NCBI RefSeq assembly: GCF_023333585.1
Contig: NZ_JAIQZN010000063.1
Span: forward strand, 1 to 43,423
Origin: Argonema antarcticum A004/B2
GTDB lineage: Bacteria > Cyanobacteriota > Cyanobacteriia > Cyanobacteriales > Aerosakkonemataceae
Length of the DNA stretch: 43,423 bases
Direction: 5' to 3'
Both the position numbers and the translations under genes were made by a program. Below the pieces are notes generated by a model. The model was not told where the DNA came from. It did not search any database and was given only the letters and a program-made list of their open reading frames with translations. Of this stretch, positions 9,833 through 17,965 are shown piece after piece. Each line of letters starts with the position of its first letter. Positions within the stretch are counted from its first letter, which is position 1.

Positions 9833-10312
9833 CTAGCGACCAGGGGTTTGCATTTGAGCGATTCCGAGGGGAATTTGTGCATCTATGCCAACCATCTTGC
9901 CATAGACCATGTACTGCCAAAAGTGTCTATAACGTGGAGTATAAACGCCTTGTATTTCAATTGATAGTGTTGTTTGAGGAGGCACAGGTTGGGAGAAAAC
10001 TAGGGTAGCTTTTTTGTCACCGATAGAAACTGTTGCTGGGATTTTCTGACCGGATTGATTTGTCACCTTGATTCCCCTATGAATGCTTACCTCCTCCGGC
10101 AAATCAATCGAAAGTTCTGAAAGTGCAGATCCCTGAACATCAATCTCAAGATGATGAGTAGCATCTAGGTTACGAGTACCAGTAGCGTGTACGGCGCTAT
10201 GGACAATGCGAGAAGCTTTGAAATCACGACTGCTTCCAGCGGCATAAGCTATGGGAATCCAAGAGGCTAGCATTAGGGTAAATGTACTAGCATAAATTAG
10301 CTTTTTCATCAC
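9833..10312 (-). CDS. Exported DUF2808-like protein
   Basis: A 159-residue protein with a clear Sec signal peptide (MMKKLIYASTF...SWIPIAYAA, cleavage near residue 25). The mature part is mostly beta-strand in appearance and includes FSQPVPPQTTLSIEIQGVYTPR, which resembles the cyanobacterial DUF2808 family; the assignment is by eye and moderate. No cysteines or His/Met clusters mark it as a metal binder. A copy of the TTTCAT-N5-TTTCAT operator lies 75 bp upstream, so it probably belongs to the same regulon as rppA and cusBA. Function unknown; a periplasmic accessory role is inferred from context only. Confidence 0.75.
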   Translation of the reverse strand: MMKKLIYASTFTLMLASWIPIAYAAGSSRDFKASRIVHSAVHATGTRNLDATHHLEIDVQGSALSELSIDLPEEVSIHRGIKVTNQSGQKIPATVSIGDKKATLVFSQPVPPQTTLSIEIQGVYTPRYRHFWQYMVYGKMVGIDAQIPLGIAQMQTPGR

Positions 10313-10647
10313 AATACTCCTTGTTAATTAACTTTCAGATTTATCATTGAGGAATTAACCTGGTATTAACTAGCTTGACAAGTAGTTATGAAATTAAGAT
10401 GAAATTTTAGATTTCAAAAAAGAGTTATTATACCTAATTCTCTAGTTGATAAACTTTTCTAGGCGATAACGAACAACTTTGCGATAGCATGAAGGTTAAA
10501 GTTATAGTAAATGCAGTGAGAAGACGATTCATTTAATATTCTCCGAGCGCTAGTAGGTTTTAGATGTTGGGTTAGAAACAGACAAGGTAGGTTATGTATC
10601 CCACCTTGCCGTTTTAAGCTAATTAGGCAGCAACGGTAACCACCTGT
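10313..10647. other. Intergenic region with operator 2 and an imperfect hairpin
   Basis: A 335-bp gap. It holds operator 2 (10388-10405) and an imperfect stem CAAGGTAGG (10583-10591) with CCCACCTTG (10600-10608), which could end transcription of the lipoprotein gene. No ORF with coding character is seen. Confidence 0.5.
10388..10405 (-). promoter_or_regulatory. Putative RppA operator 2
   Basis: ATGAAATTAAGATGAAAT, same direct repeat and orientation as at 9503. It lies 75 bp upstream of the DUF2808-like gene. On the minus strand a TAATAC box begins 20 nt after the operator, a good -10 placement for an activator covering the -35 region. Confidence 0.75.
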
Positions 10648-11151
10648 CTATTTATTGAAACTAAAGCGACCGTTAACCTTTTCTGCGTTAACATCTGCGC
10701 TCATTTTTACCTGATACTGACCTGGTGCTGTTCCTGGAAGCAAAACAGTATAGTGTTTGCCCTCAGCATCATATTTCAGGTCTAGCGTTTTTTGCGTGCC
10801 ATCGGGTAATTGAATTTGTGCTGTTACTTTGGCATTAGGTATGGCTTCGTGGTTGTCACCTTTTTGCAAATAGAAATCTAAATGAGTTCCGTTATCTTCC
10901 TTCTCAGGGACAAACTCTAAATGGTAAGCTCCCGACTCAACAACTTGACCTCCTTTTGAAGATTTGGAATGGTCTGATTTGGCAGATGTTTCTGTAGATG
11001 TGGCGGGACTGGAAGATTCAGGTTTTGAAGCAGCGGGAGAAGCGGTAGGACTGCTACTTTGATTGCTCGTTGTGGTTTCTTTAGTACAAGCTCCCAAAAA
11101 AAGCAATCCCACACTGCTGAGAACAATCAAACCTGATTTTAGCGATTTCAT
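10648..11151 (-). CDS. Lipoprotein with FixH/YtkA-like domain
   Basis: A 167-residue protein with a type II signal peptide and lipobox LGAC (Cys near residue 22). A Ser/Thr/Pro/Ala-rich linker runs to about residue 65. The C-terminal domain starts GGQVVESGAYHLEFVPE and continues with beta-rich sequence (PNAKVTAQIQLPDGTQK), similar to domains that accompany heavy-metal RND adaptors in cyanobacteria. It is 61 bp downstream of the decayed 3' end of a cusA copy, so it was probably the last gene of a former efflux operon. It is now the only intact gene behind operator 3. Substrate unknown; a periplasmic metal-handling role is inferred. Confidence 0.75.
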   Translation of the reverse strand: MKSLKSGLIVLSSVGLLFLGACTKETTTSNQSSSPTASPAASKPESSSPATSTETSAKSDHSKSSKGGQVVESGAYHLEFVPEKEDNGTHLDFYLQKGDNHEAIPNAKVTAQIQLPDGTQKTLDLKYDAEGKHYTVLLPGTAPGQYQVKMSADVNAEKVNGRFSFNK

Positions 11152-11212
11152 GAGCTTTACTCCTCTTTAGGTAATGTTAGTAGGTTAAAAATTTTTAAGC
11201 AAATCAAAAACA

Positions 11213-11387
11213 TTATTGCTCAAAAACTGCCCCAATTGCTTTTCCATCTTCAATCAATGGCGTAGCTTTTTTGTCAACTAAAAAACTGCCAAATTGAGAG
11301 TATAAAGCTGGCAAAACTAACAAAGTTAATGCGGTAGAAGTAAACAATCCTCCTAGCACTACAACTGCTAGCGGTTGCAGGATTTCT
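11213..11387 (-). pseudogene. Remnant of a second cusA (last 57 codons)
   Basis: Read on the minus strand, this encodes ILQPLAVVVLGGLFTSTALT, then LLVLPALYSQFGSFLVDKK and a stop. That aligns with the C-terminus of the intact RND permease at 14762 (ILQPLSIVVLGGLFTSTALT...). The rest of the gene is gone: homology stops exactly at the left end of the MITE-like element at 11388. Its divergence from the intact copy suggests an old paralogue rather than a recent duplication. Confidence 0.88.
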
Positions 11388-11512
11388 GGCTCTTCCGTAC
11401 TTACTATGCTATTTGAGTAGAGTGGGAGAGGGGGAGAGGGGGAGAGTGGGAGAGGAGAAAATCAATAAAAATGTTCTTAAGTGAACAAAAGCATAGCAAC
11501 TCCGAAAGAGCC
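11388..11512. mobile_element. MITE-like element, copy 1
   Basis: A 125-bp element with imperfect terminal inverted repeats: GGCTCTTCCGTACTTACTAT at the left, and at the right the reverse complement GGCTCTTTCGGAGTTGCTAT. The interior is a GA-rich minisatellite (GGGAGAGG-type units). A near-identical copy starts at 43333. It encodes no protein. The GGCTCTT ends resemble ISL3-family termini, an inference from memory. No clean target duplication is visible. Confidence 0.75.
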
Positions 11513-11536
11513 ATTTCATTAAGATGACATCCTCAA

Positions 11537-11554
11537 ATGAAATTAGGATGAAAT
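11537..11554 (-). promoter_or_regulatory. Putative RppA operator 3
   Basis: ATGAAATTAGGATGAAAT, same repeat and orientation as the others. It sits upstream of the cusA remnant and 385 bp upstream of the lipoprotein gene. The MITE now separates it from that gene, so its activity on the lipoprotein gene is uncertain. Confidence 0.65.
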
Positions 11555-11632
11555 CTCATTAGCTAGGAGAACTTTTCAACCAAAACAGCGGTGACTTTTC
11601 GATGTCTATTCAAGTGCGAGGGCAAAGCTTGT

Positions 11633-13561
11633 CTAATTTCTCAGTAACCGCAAACCGTTGAGGGTGACAATAACTGTAGACCCTTCATGCCCAATTACAC
11701 CCAAGGGCAGGGTAATATCGCCAAAAAAATTGGCAACCAATAGCAGGACAATGAAACTAAGCGCAAATACAATATTTTGCTTGACAATTACCTGAGAGCG
11801 GCGACCTAATTGAATAGCGCGTTCGAGTTGTTCTAATCGGTCTGCCATTAAAACAATATCTGCTGTTTCTAAAGCTACGTCACTACCCGCTACTCCCATT
11901 GCAATTCCTACAGATGCGATAGCAAGTGCTGGAGCATCGTTAATCCCATCTCCCACCATTGCTACAGTTTGATACTGATTTTTTAGATGTCGAATTACAT
12001 TTACCTTGGCTTCGGGCAGAAGTTCTGCGTACACTTGGTTTATCCCAATTTCTTTAGCCACAATTTGAGCTGTGCTATTGTTATCTCCTGTCAGCATGAT
12101 GATTTGCTCGATGCCCAGGTTTTTTATTTTTGCGACAGCTTGTGTTGCCTCTGGTCTTACCGTGTCTGCTACAGCAATTAGCCCTAAGACAACCCCAGCA
12201 TGAGCAATCCATACTACTGTTTTTTCCTCATTTTCTAACTGTTGGCTGATTTGAATTAGGTTTACTGGAAGTTCTTTTACCTCAGCTTGAACAAATCCTG
12301 CTTTACCAACTACAGCCTTTTGGTTATCGATAATTCCGATAATTCCCTGTCCGGTTGCAGCCCGAACTTCAACTGCGTCACTCCACTTTAATTGGTGTTG
12401 TCTGGCAGTTTGGACGATCGCGTTCGCAATTGGATGTTCCGATAAGCTTTCTAGGGCAGCAGCAACTTGGAGTAATTGGGCTTCTGATTCTTTGGCGACT
12501 GGGACAATTTTGACAACTTGAGGTTTACCAGTAGTAAGAGTTCCCGTTTTATCAAAAGCGATCGCTCTCACCTGTCCGATGGTTTCCAGTTGAGCGCCAT
12601 TTTTAAACAAAATACCATTGCGAGCGCCATTGGTAATGCCTGATAGTAGTGTTGGCATAATCGCTGCCATTAATGCACAGGGAGAGGCAATTACTAAAAA
12701 AATCAGCGCTCGATAAATTGTAGTTTCCCAATTCCAACCCAAAAGAAAGGGCGGTAAAATTGCTAGCAATAACCCCGTCAAAACAATGATGCGAGCATAC
12801 AGTCGCTCAAAGCGTTCAAGAAACTGCTGTGAGGGTGGGGCTTCAGTCTGCGCTTGCTCTACAAGACGGACGATTCGCTGAATTAAGCTACTTTCAGGCG
12901 GTTGATGTACTGTCAGTTTCAGGACACCAAAACCATTTATGGTACCAGCATAAACTTCATCTCCTATTGTTTTTTCAACTGGTGTAGATTCTCCAGTAAT
13001 AGGAGCTTGGTTGAGGGTGCTGTAACCTTCGGTAATTAAGCCATCTGTAGGAATTAATTCTCCAGGCTTGACTAATACGGTATCACCGATTTGTAGCTGG
13101 TCTACTGGCACAAATTGCTCAATTCCATTGAGCATTACTCGTGCTTTATCTGAAGTTAAATTCATCAAGCTTTTGATGCTGCGCTCAGTTCGCTTCATGG
13201 CATAGCCTTCGAGTGCGCCGCTAATGGCGAAAATCAGAATTAGGACTGCACCATCAACGATGAAATAATACTCCCGCCGCCACAAACCTAAGCTGGCTGC
13301 ACCCAATGCGGCAACAATCATCAGCAAATCGACATCTAATTCTTTTTCTTGAAATAGGGTTGTCAGCCCTTCACGGGCGCTAGAGTATCCGCCAATTACA
13401 TAGGCTGCGGGTAGAATTAACAATCCCAATCCCAGCCAACCGACATGGAGTGCTAGCCAACCAAGGAGAACAAGTAGACCGCAGATAGTAGCGGCGATCG
13501 CATCTGGATGTTCTTTAAACAGTTCGGAAAAGCGAGGGATAGAGAGCGAAGGGGAAGACAT
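11633..13561 (-). CDS. coaT: Cobalt-type P1B ATPase exporter CoaT
   Basis: A 642-residue P1B-type ATPase pumping divalent metal out of the cytoplasm. Motifs are SPC (293-295) in the ion-binding helix in place of CPC, DKTGTLTTG with the phosphorylated Asp337, SEHPIANAI, and GDGINDAP near residue 546. It ends HEGSTVIVTLNGLRLL, typical of the Zn/Cd/Co branch. There is no N-terminal HMA or CxxC domain, which separates it from ZiaA- and CopA-type pumps and fits CoaT. The divergent CoaR-like gene with the CbiC-type sensor domain supports cobalt as the main substrate. The promoter at 13592-13623 has MerR-type geometry. Confidence 0.9.
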   Translation of the reverse strand: MSSPSLSIPRFSELFKEHPDAIAATICGLLVLLGWLALHVGWLGLGLLILPAAYVIGGYSSAREGLTTLFQEKELDVDLLMIVAALGAASLGLWRREYYFIVDGAVLILIFAISGALEGYAMKRTERSIKSLMNLTSDKARVMLNGIEQFVPVDQLQIGDTVLVKPGELIPTDGLITEGYSTLNQAPITGESTPVEKTIGDEVYAGTINGFGVLKLTVHQPPESSLIQRIVRLVEQAQTEAPPSQQFLERFERLYARIIVLTGLLLAILPPFLLGWNWETTIYRALIFLVIASPCALMAAIMPTLLSGITNGARNGILFKNGAQLETIGQVRAIAFDKTGTLTTGKPQVVKIVPVAKESEAQLLQVAAALESLSEHPIANAIVQTARQHQLKWSDAVEVRAATGQGIIGIIDNQKAVVGKAGFVQAEVKELPVNLIQISQQLENEEKTVVWIAHAGVVLGLIAVADTVRPEATQAVAKIKNLGIEQIIMLTGDNNSTAQIVAKEIGINQVYAELLPEAKVNVIRHLKNQYQTVAMVGDGINDAPALAIASVGIAMGVAGSDVALETADIVLMADRLEQLERAIQLGRRSQVIVKQNIVFALSFIVLLLVANFFGDITLPLGVIGHEGSTVIVTLNGLRLLRN

Positions 13562-13591
13562 AGGGTATCAGCAGTCGTAGATGACTCTTTC

Positions 13592-13623
13592 ACCCTAAAC
13601 ATTGACATTAATGTCAATGTCAA
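13592..13623 (-). promoter_or_regulatory. coaT promoter with CoaR (MerR-type) operator
   Basis: On the minus strand TTGACA (13618-13623) and TAGGGT (13592-13597) are separated by 20 bp, the overlong spacer typical of MerR-activated promoters. The perfect 18-bp palindrome ATTGACATTAATGTCAAT (13601-13618) fills the spacer. Metal-bound CoaR would untwist this DNA to align the -35 and -10 boxes. Confidence 0.85.
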
Positions 13624-13640
13624 GGCTTCTATCAATTAAA

Positions 13641-14783
13641 ATGGAGGGCATGGTCAGCAAACATTTTACTATCAAAGAACTTACAGAAATTGTGGGAGGG
13701 GGCATCACTCCCAGAATGGTGCGGCATTACCACCAGCTGGGGCTGCTACCAGAGGCTCTACGCTCTGAAGCCAACTATCGGCTCTACAGTCAAGCTGAAG
13801 TGCAGCGATTGCGGCGAATTGTGGCGCTGAAGCTGCAAGGGTTTCAGTTATCCCACATCCGCCAGTTACTAGAAACCGAGCCAGAAGCGGTAGCTGGCAA
13901 CAAGCTGATGAATCAGTTGCAGTTGCAATATCGCTCGGTGATGCAGCAGCTAGTGCGACTGCGACAAACGGCGGTGGCGTTAGAAGGATTGCTGGGACGC
14001 GATCGCTCTTGTCTTACTACTCAAGCTGAAGCTCTAGCCCAACTGAAATTATTTCAAGTTGAAACCTCTGAAGGGATAGGAGAACTCAAACATTTCTGGA
14101 ATCATTTAGATGCGGCAGCTGACGATCACCCAGAAGCATTTGAGGAATCTTTGCAGCAACTCCTGCCGGATCTATCTGACCGCTCAGAGATTGAAGTAGA
14201 TTTAATCTCGAAATTGGTATTGGCTTGTGGGGATGTTAGTTTGGCGCATTTTGTGCGGGTGAGCAAAGGAGCGATCGCGGCTGCCCGTAATACCCTAAAA
14301 GCTGGGTATCAAATTGTGGGAGATGTGCCAGCCGTCGTTGCTGCCCTCGATCGAACTAGATTGGCTCATTTGGGATGTCAGGTTGAAACTTTAATTGATG
14401 ACCCCCATATCACAAGTGCAGCCGATGCGGAGCAAGTATTCTGGGATAAACAGGCTTGGAAAGAAAAATTGCAGCAGCTAAAAGAAGGATGCGTGCTGGT
14501 AATAGGATATGCGCCATCTGTACTTATGTCCGTTTGTGAAGCCATTGAGCAGGGTAAAATTCAACCCGCCTTAGTCATTGGAATGCCGATTGGATTCAGT
14601 CACGCCCCTGTAGCCAAACGAAGATTAGCACTTTCTAGCATTCCGTATATCACAATTGAAGGAACCTTCGGTGGGGGATTATTAGCAGCAATCGCACTGA
14701 ATGCTTTAGTTGAATCCCTTCTAGAAAAACCAGACTGTCATTGTTATTTAGAAGTAGAACATCACTTCTCAAAACTTGCTTGA
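13641..14783 (+). CDS. coaR: MerR-family cobalt sensor CoaR with CbiC-like domain
   Basis: About 380 residues. The N-terminal MerR helix-turn-helix (FTIKELTEIVGGGITPRMVR) is followed by a dimerisation helix. The C-terminal 200 residues resemble precorrin-8X methylmutase (CbiC/CobH): AGYQIVGDVPAVVAALD, GYAPSVLMSVCEAIEQG, PALVIGMPIGFSHA, EGTFGGGLLAAIALNAL. A Cys-His-Cys motif (DCHCYLE) close to the end matches the cobalt-binding element known for CoaR. The longest frame begins at 13602 inside the operator. I prefer ATG 13641 or 13650; 13641 is adopted, and the SD-like GGAG precedes 13650 by only 3 nt. The last 22 bp overlap the end of convergent cusA. It should activate coaT in response to cobalt, with input from the corrinoid-like domain. 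Confidence 0.9.
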   Translation: MEGMVSKHFTIKELTEIVGGGITPRMVRHYHQLGLLPEALRSEANYRLYSQAEVQRLRRIVALKLQGFQLSHIRQLLETEPEAVAGNKLMNQLQLQYRSVMQQLVRLRQTAVALEGLLGRDRSCLTTQAEALAQLKLFQVETSEGIGELKHFWNHLDAAADDHPEAFEESLQQLLPDLSDRSEIEVDLISKLVLACGDVSLAHFVRVSKGAIAAARNTLKAGYQIVGDVPAVVAALDRTRLAHLGCQVETLIDDPHITSAADAEQVFWDKQAWKEKLQQLKEGCVLVIGYAPSVLMSVCEAIEQGKIQPALVIGMPIGFSHAPVAKRRLALSSIPYITIEGTFGGGLLAAIALNALVESLLEKPDCHCYLEVEHHFSKLA

Positions 14784-17700
14784 ACTACTTTCCCATTTTC
14801 GACAACTGACTGATTTGGTTTAGTTAGTAAAAACTTCCCAAATTTGGCATATAAAGCTGGCAACACCAATAGGGTTAAAGCTGTAGAAGTAAACAAACCA
14901 CCTAACACTACAATTGACAGAGGTTGCAAAATTTCTTTTCCAGCACCTCCCTCAAATACCAAAGGTGCCAACCCTAAAGCTGAGGTGAAAGCAGTCATTA
15001 AAATAGCGTTAAGTCGTTCCATCGACCCGCTAATGATAACTTCTTTAAAAGGCATACCTTCAGCAAATTTGCTATTGTAGTTGTCTACCAGTAGCAGTCC
15101 GTTACGAGTAGCCACCCCAAACAGAGTGATAAAACCAACTAGGGAGGCGATGGAAATAATGCCCCCAGTCAAAGCTACCGCAATTACTCCCCCCACCAAA
15201 GCTAAAGGCAAATTAATCATGATCGCGGCAGTAGAGGGAATAGATTTAACAGAAAGGTACATGATTACCGTAATGACTACAAAGGCGATCGCACTGGAGA
15301 TTAAGATATTCTGCGTAGCTCGTTCTTCCGCTTCAAATTGCCCCGCATACTGAATATAATAACCAGAAGGTGGATGCACCTGTTGATTAACTTTTTCGCG
15401 AATTTCATTAACGACAGAACGCAAATCTCTCCCCTTAGCATTAGCAGCTACAACAATCAGACGAGAAACATTCTCGCGGTTGATAGTATTTGGCCCTGTT
15501 CCATAATTAATTGTAGCAACTTGAGCTAAAGGAATTTTAGTACCAGAAGGCGTATCAACAAGCAGGTTTTCAAGAGTATTTAAGTTGCTCCTCGCTTCAG
15601 GCTTTAACCAGACGAGGAGGTCGAAGGTTTGTTGATTTTCTAATACTTGAGATACTACTCGTCCGTTGAGCGCGGTTTCAATAATTTCGGAAAGTTGTCC
15701 GACTGTTAAACCATACCTTGCCGCTGCCGAACGATCGAATTTGATTTGTATTTGTTCGATTGGTATTTGAGGTTCTAGTTGCAAATCTACAATTCCATTA
15801 ACGGTTTTCATTACATCGTCAACTTGTTGCCCAAGGGTGCGGAGTTGTTCTAAGTCGGGGCCGAAAATTTTGATAGCGATCGCACTCCTGACTCCAGACA
15901 ACACCTCATCCATTCGGTGAGAGATAAAACCCCCAATATTAGGCGCTACCCCTGGTAATTTGGCAAATTCTTCCCGGAGTTTTTCTAAAGTTTTTTCCCG
16001 GTTTTTCATTCCTTCTTCACTTAACTCTATATCCAAATGCCCCAAATTCACCCCCGCTGCATCTGCATCTCCTGGCGCACGGCCCGATCGCAACTGTACA
16101 AATGGAAATCTGGGGTCACCCTTAAGTGCATCTTGGAGTGCAAAACCGGCGCTATTTGTAGCGTCCAGAGATACACCTGGATAGAGTAATAGGGTGTTCA
16201 CCAAAGTTTGCTCCTGAAACTCTGGCAAAAACACTCGTCCTAACGAAGGAACAATGACCATTGTCGCCACCAAACTAGCAGCGGCAAGGCTCAAGATGAT
16301 TCCAGAACCACGCAGAGAAAAGGTTAACAGGGGATGATAAAGACGCTTGAAAAATCTCGCCACCCAAGGTTCCCTTTCTGGCAAGCGACCGTGAGGCAAA
16401 AGAATAGCACACAAAGCCGGAGTTACAGTTAGTGCGGTCACACTAGAAGCTAGAACTGCCACCAAATAACCAATACCCATCGGGATAAAAATGCTACCTT
16501 CCACACCCGTTAAAGCAAAAATCGGAGAGAAGACAACTATGGTAATGATGGTGGCTCCAAATACCGAATCGCGTACCTCCTGACACCCTTCAAATACTAC
16601 CTCTAATACCGGACGAGGATCAGGAGAATATTTATTTTCTCGCAAGCAACGGTAGACGTTTTCGGCATCAACAATGGCATCATCGACAGCCGAACCAATT
16701 GCTACTGCTAACCCTCCCAAGGTCATCGTGTTCAAACCCTGTCCCAACCAGTCTAGGGCTAGCACTCCTAGAAGCAAGGATAAAGGAAGGGCAGTTAGAC
16801 AAACAGCGAGGTTACGCCAATTCATCAAGAACGGTATTAAGATAATGGCAACAATAATACTGCCTTCGACTAAAGCTTCTCTAACATTTTCAATTGAGGA
16901 ATCAATGTAGTTCTCTTGACGAAATGTAGCAGTTACTTTAATATCCTTGGGTAAGCCAGCTTTAAGTTCTGCCATTGCTGCTTCAATAGCTTTAGTGACA
17001 GTGGGAGTATCGGTAAGAGGCTGTTTATTAATCATTACGATGATTGCCTTTTGACCGTTAAAGCTACCATCACCCCGTTTAATCGCTGCGCCGATTTCTA
17101 CGTCTGCGACATCTTCTATCTTGACAGGTATGCCATTACGTGCAGTAATTACTGATTTTTTGAGGTCTTCAATAGATTCAATTCGCCCAATACCCCGGAT
17201 TAATTTTTCTCGATCGGGCGTAATTAAATAACCGCCAGGAGCATTTACATTGGCGGCTGCTACGGCTTCAGTAACTTCTTTTAAGGAAACATCAAAAGCT
17301 TTTAATTTAGCTGGATTTACTAATACTTGATATTGCCGTATGTCGCCACCATACGCCACTACTTGACTAACTCCCGGCACAGCTAAAAGGCGATTGGTTA
17401 CTTGCCAATCAACAATTCGCCGGACTTCCATTAAAGGAGTAGTTTCCGAAGTAAAAGCAAATTGAAGTACAGTCCCGATGGGGGAACTAATCGGAGAAAT
17501 CTGCGGCGTTTCTACTCCTTCGGGAAGTTTGCTCTGCGCTTGTTGCAATCGCTCTGTAACTAACTGGCGAGCTTGATAGATATCGGTTCCCCAGTTAAAG
17601 ATAACTTTGACTACAGAAATTCCCGCTGCACTGGAAGAACGTACTGCGGTTACTCCGGGAGTACCGTTAATCGCACTTTCAATTGGTAAAGTAACCAGAG

Positions 17701-17887
17701 ATTCCAATTCTTCTGGAGCCAGTCCAGCAGCTTCAGTTTGAATTTCGACTTGGGGAGGTGCAAAACTGGGAAAGACATCCAGTGGCATTTGGATGATGGT
17801 GCGAAATATCCAAAATGTGACGATAACTGCACCGAGAATGACTAGCCAGCGTTGGACGATCGACCATTTAATAATAGAATTGAGCAT
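14762..17887 (-). CDS. cusA: Heavy-metal efflux RND permease, CusA/CzcA family
   Basis: A 1041-residue inner-membrane proton/metal antiporter of the HME-RND family. It has the N-terminal TM near residues 10-30, two large periplasmic loops, and the TM4 charged motif AIGSAVDDAIVDAENVY (about 391-407) for proton relay. It ends ILQPLSIVVLGGLFTSTALT and LLVLPALYAKFG. Length is normal for the family. It lies 78 bp downstream of the adaptor gene and forms a cusB-cusA operon behind operator 4. No outer-membrane TolC-like gene is in the window. Substrate (Cu, Ni, Co or Zn) cannot be settled from sequence; the CopM-like neighbour points to copper. Confidence 0.93.
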   Translation of the reverse strand: MLNSIIKWSIVQRWLVILGAVIVTFWIFRTIIQMPLDVFPSFAPPQVEIQTEAAGLAPEELESLVTLPIESAINGTPGVTAVRSSSAAGISVVKVIFNWGTDIYQARQLVTERLQQAQSKLPEGVETPQISPISSPIGTVLQFAFTSETTPLMEVRRIVDWQVTNRLLAVPGVSQVVAYGGDIRQYQVLVNPAKLKAFDVSLKEVTEAVAAANVNAPGGYLITPDREKLIRGIGRIESIEDLKKSVITARNGIPVKIEDVADVEIGAAIKRGDGSFNGQKAIIVMINKQPLTDTPTVTKAIEAAMAELKAGLPKDIKVTATFRQENYIDSSIENVREALVEGSIIVAIILIPFLMNWRNLAVCLTALPLSLLLGVLALDWLGQGLNTMTLGGLAVAIGSAVDDAIVDAENVYRCLRENKYSPDPRPVLEVVFEGCQEVRDSVFGATIITIVVFSPIFALTGVEGSIFIPMGIGYLVAVLASSVTALTVTPALCAILLPHGRLPEREPWVARFFKRLYHPLLTFSLRGSGIILSLAAASLVATMVIVPSLGRVFLPEFQEQTLVNTLLLYPGVSLDATNSAGFALQDALKGDPRFPFVQLRSGRAPGDADAAGVNLGHLDIELSEEGMKNREKTLEKLREEFAKLPGVAPNIGGFISHRMDEVLSGVRSAIAIKIFGPDLEQLRTLGQQVDDVMKTVNGIVDLQLEPQIPIEQIQIKFDRSAAARYGLTVGQLSEIIETALNGRVVSQVLENQQTFDLLVWLKPEARSNLNTLENLLVDTPSGTKIPLAQVATINYGTGPNTINRENVSRLIVVAANAKGRDLRSVVNEIREKVNQQVHPPSGYYIQYAGQFEAEERATQNILISSAIAFVVITVIMYLSVKSIPSTAAIMINLPLALVGGVIAVALTGGIISIASLVGFITLFGVATRNGLLLVDNYNSKFAEGMPFKEVIISGSMERLNAILMTAFTSALGLAPLVFEGGAGKEILQPLSIVVLGGLFTSTALTLLVLPALYAKFGKFLLTKPNQSVVENGKVVQASFEK

Positions 17888-17965
17888 GACGATTTTATAT
17901 GTTAGATTTTGGCTCTCAAATTACAATCTTTTTCAAATTTAAAATCTGCCATTTTAAATCTGAAA

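Noticed and set aside
11388-11512. 8-bp target-site duplication around the MITE, as ISL3 would predict
   Set aside because: Flanks GGATTTCT and ATTTCATT do not match when aligned directly; only ATTTC is shared at an offset.
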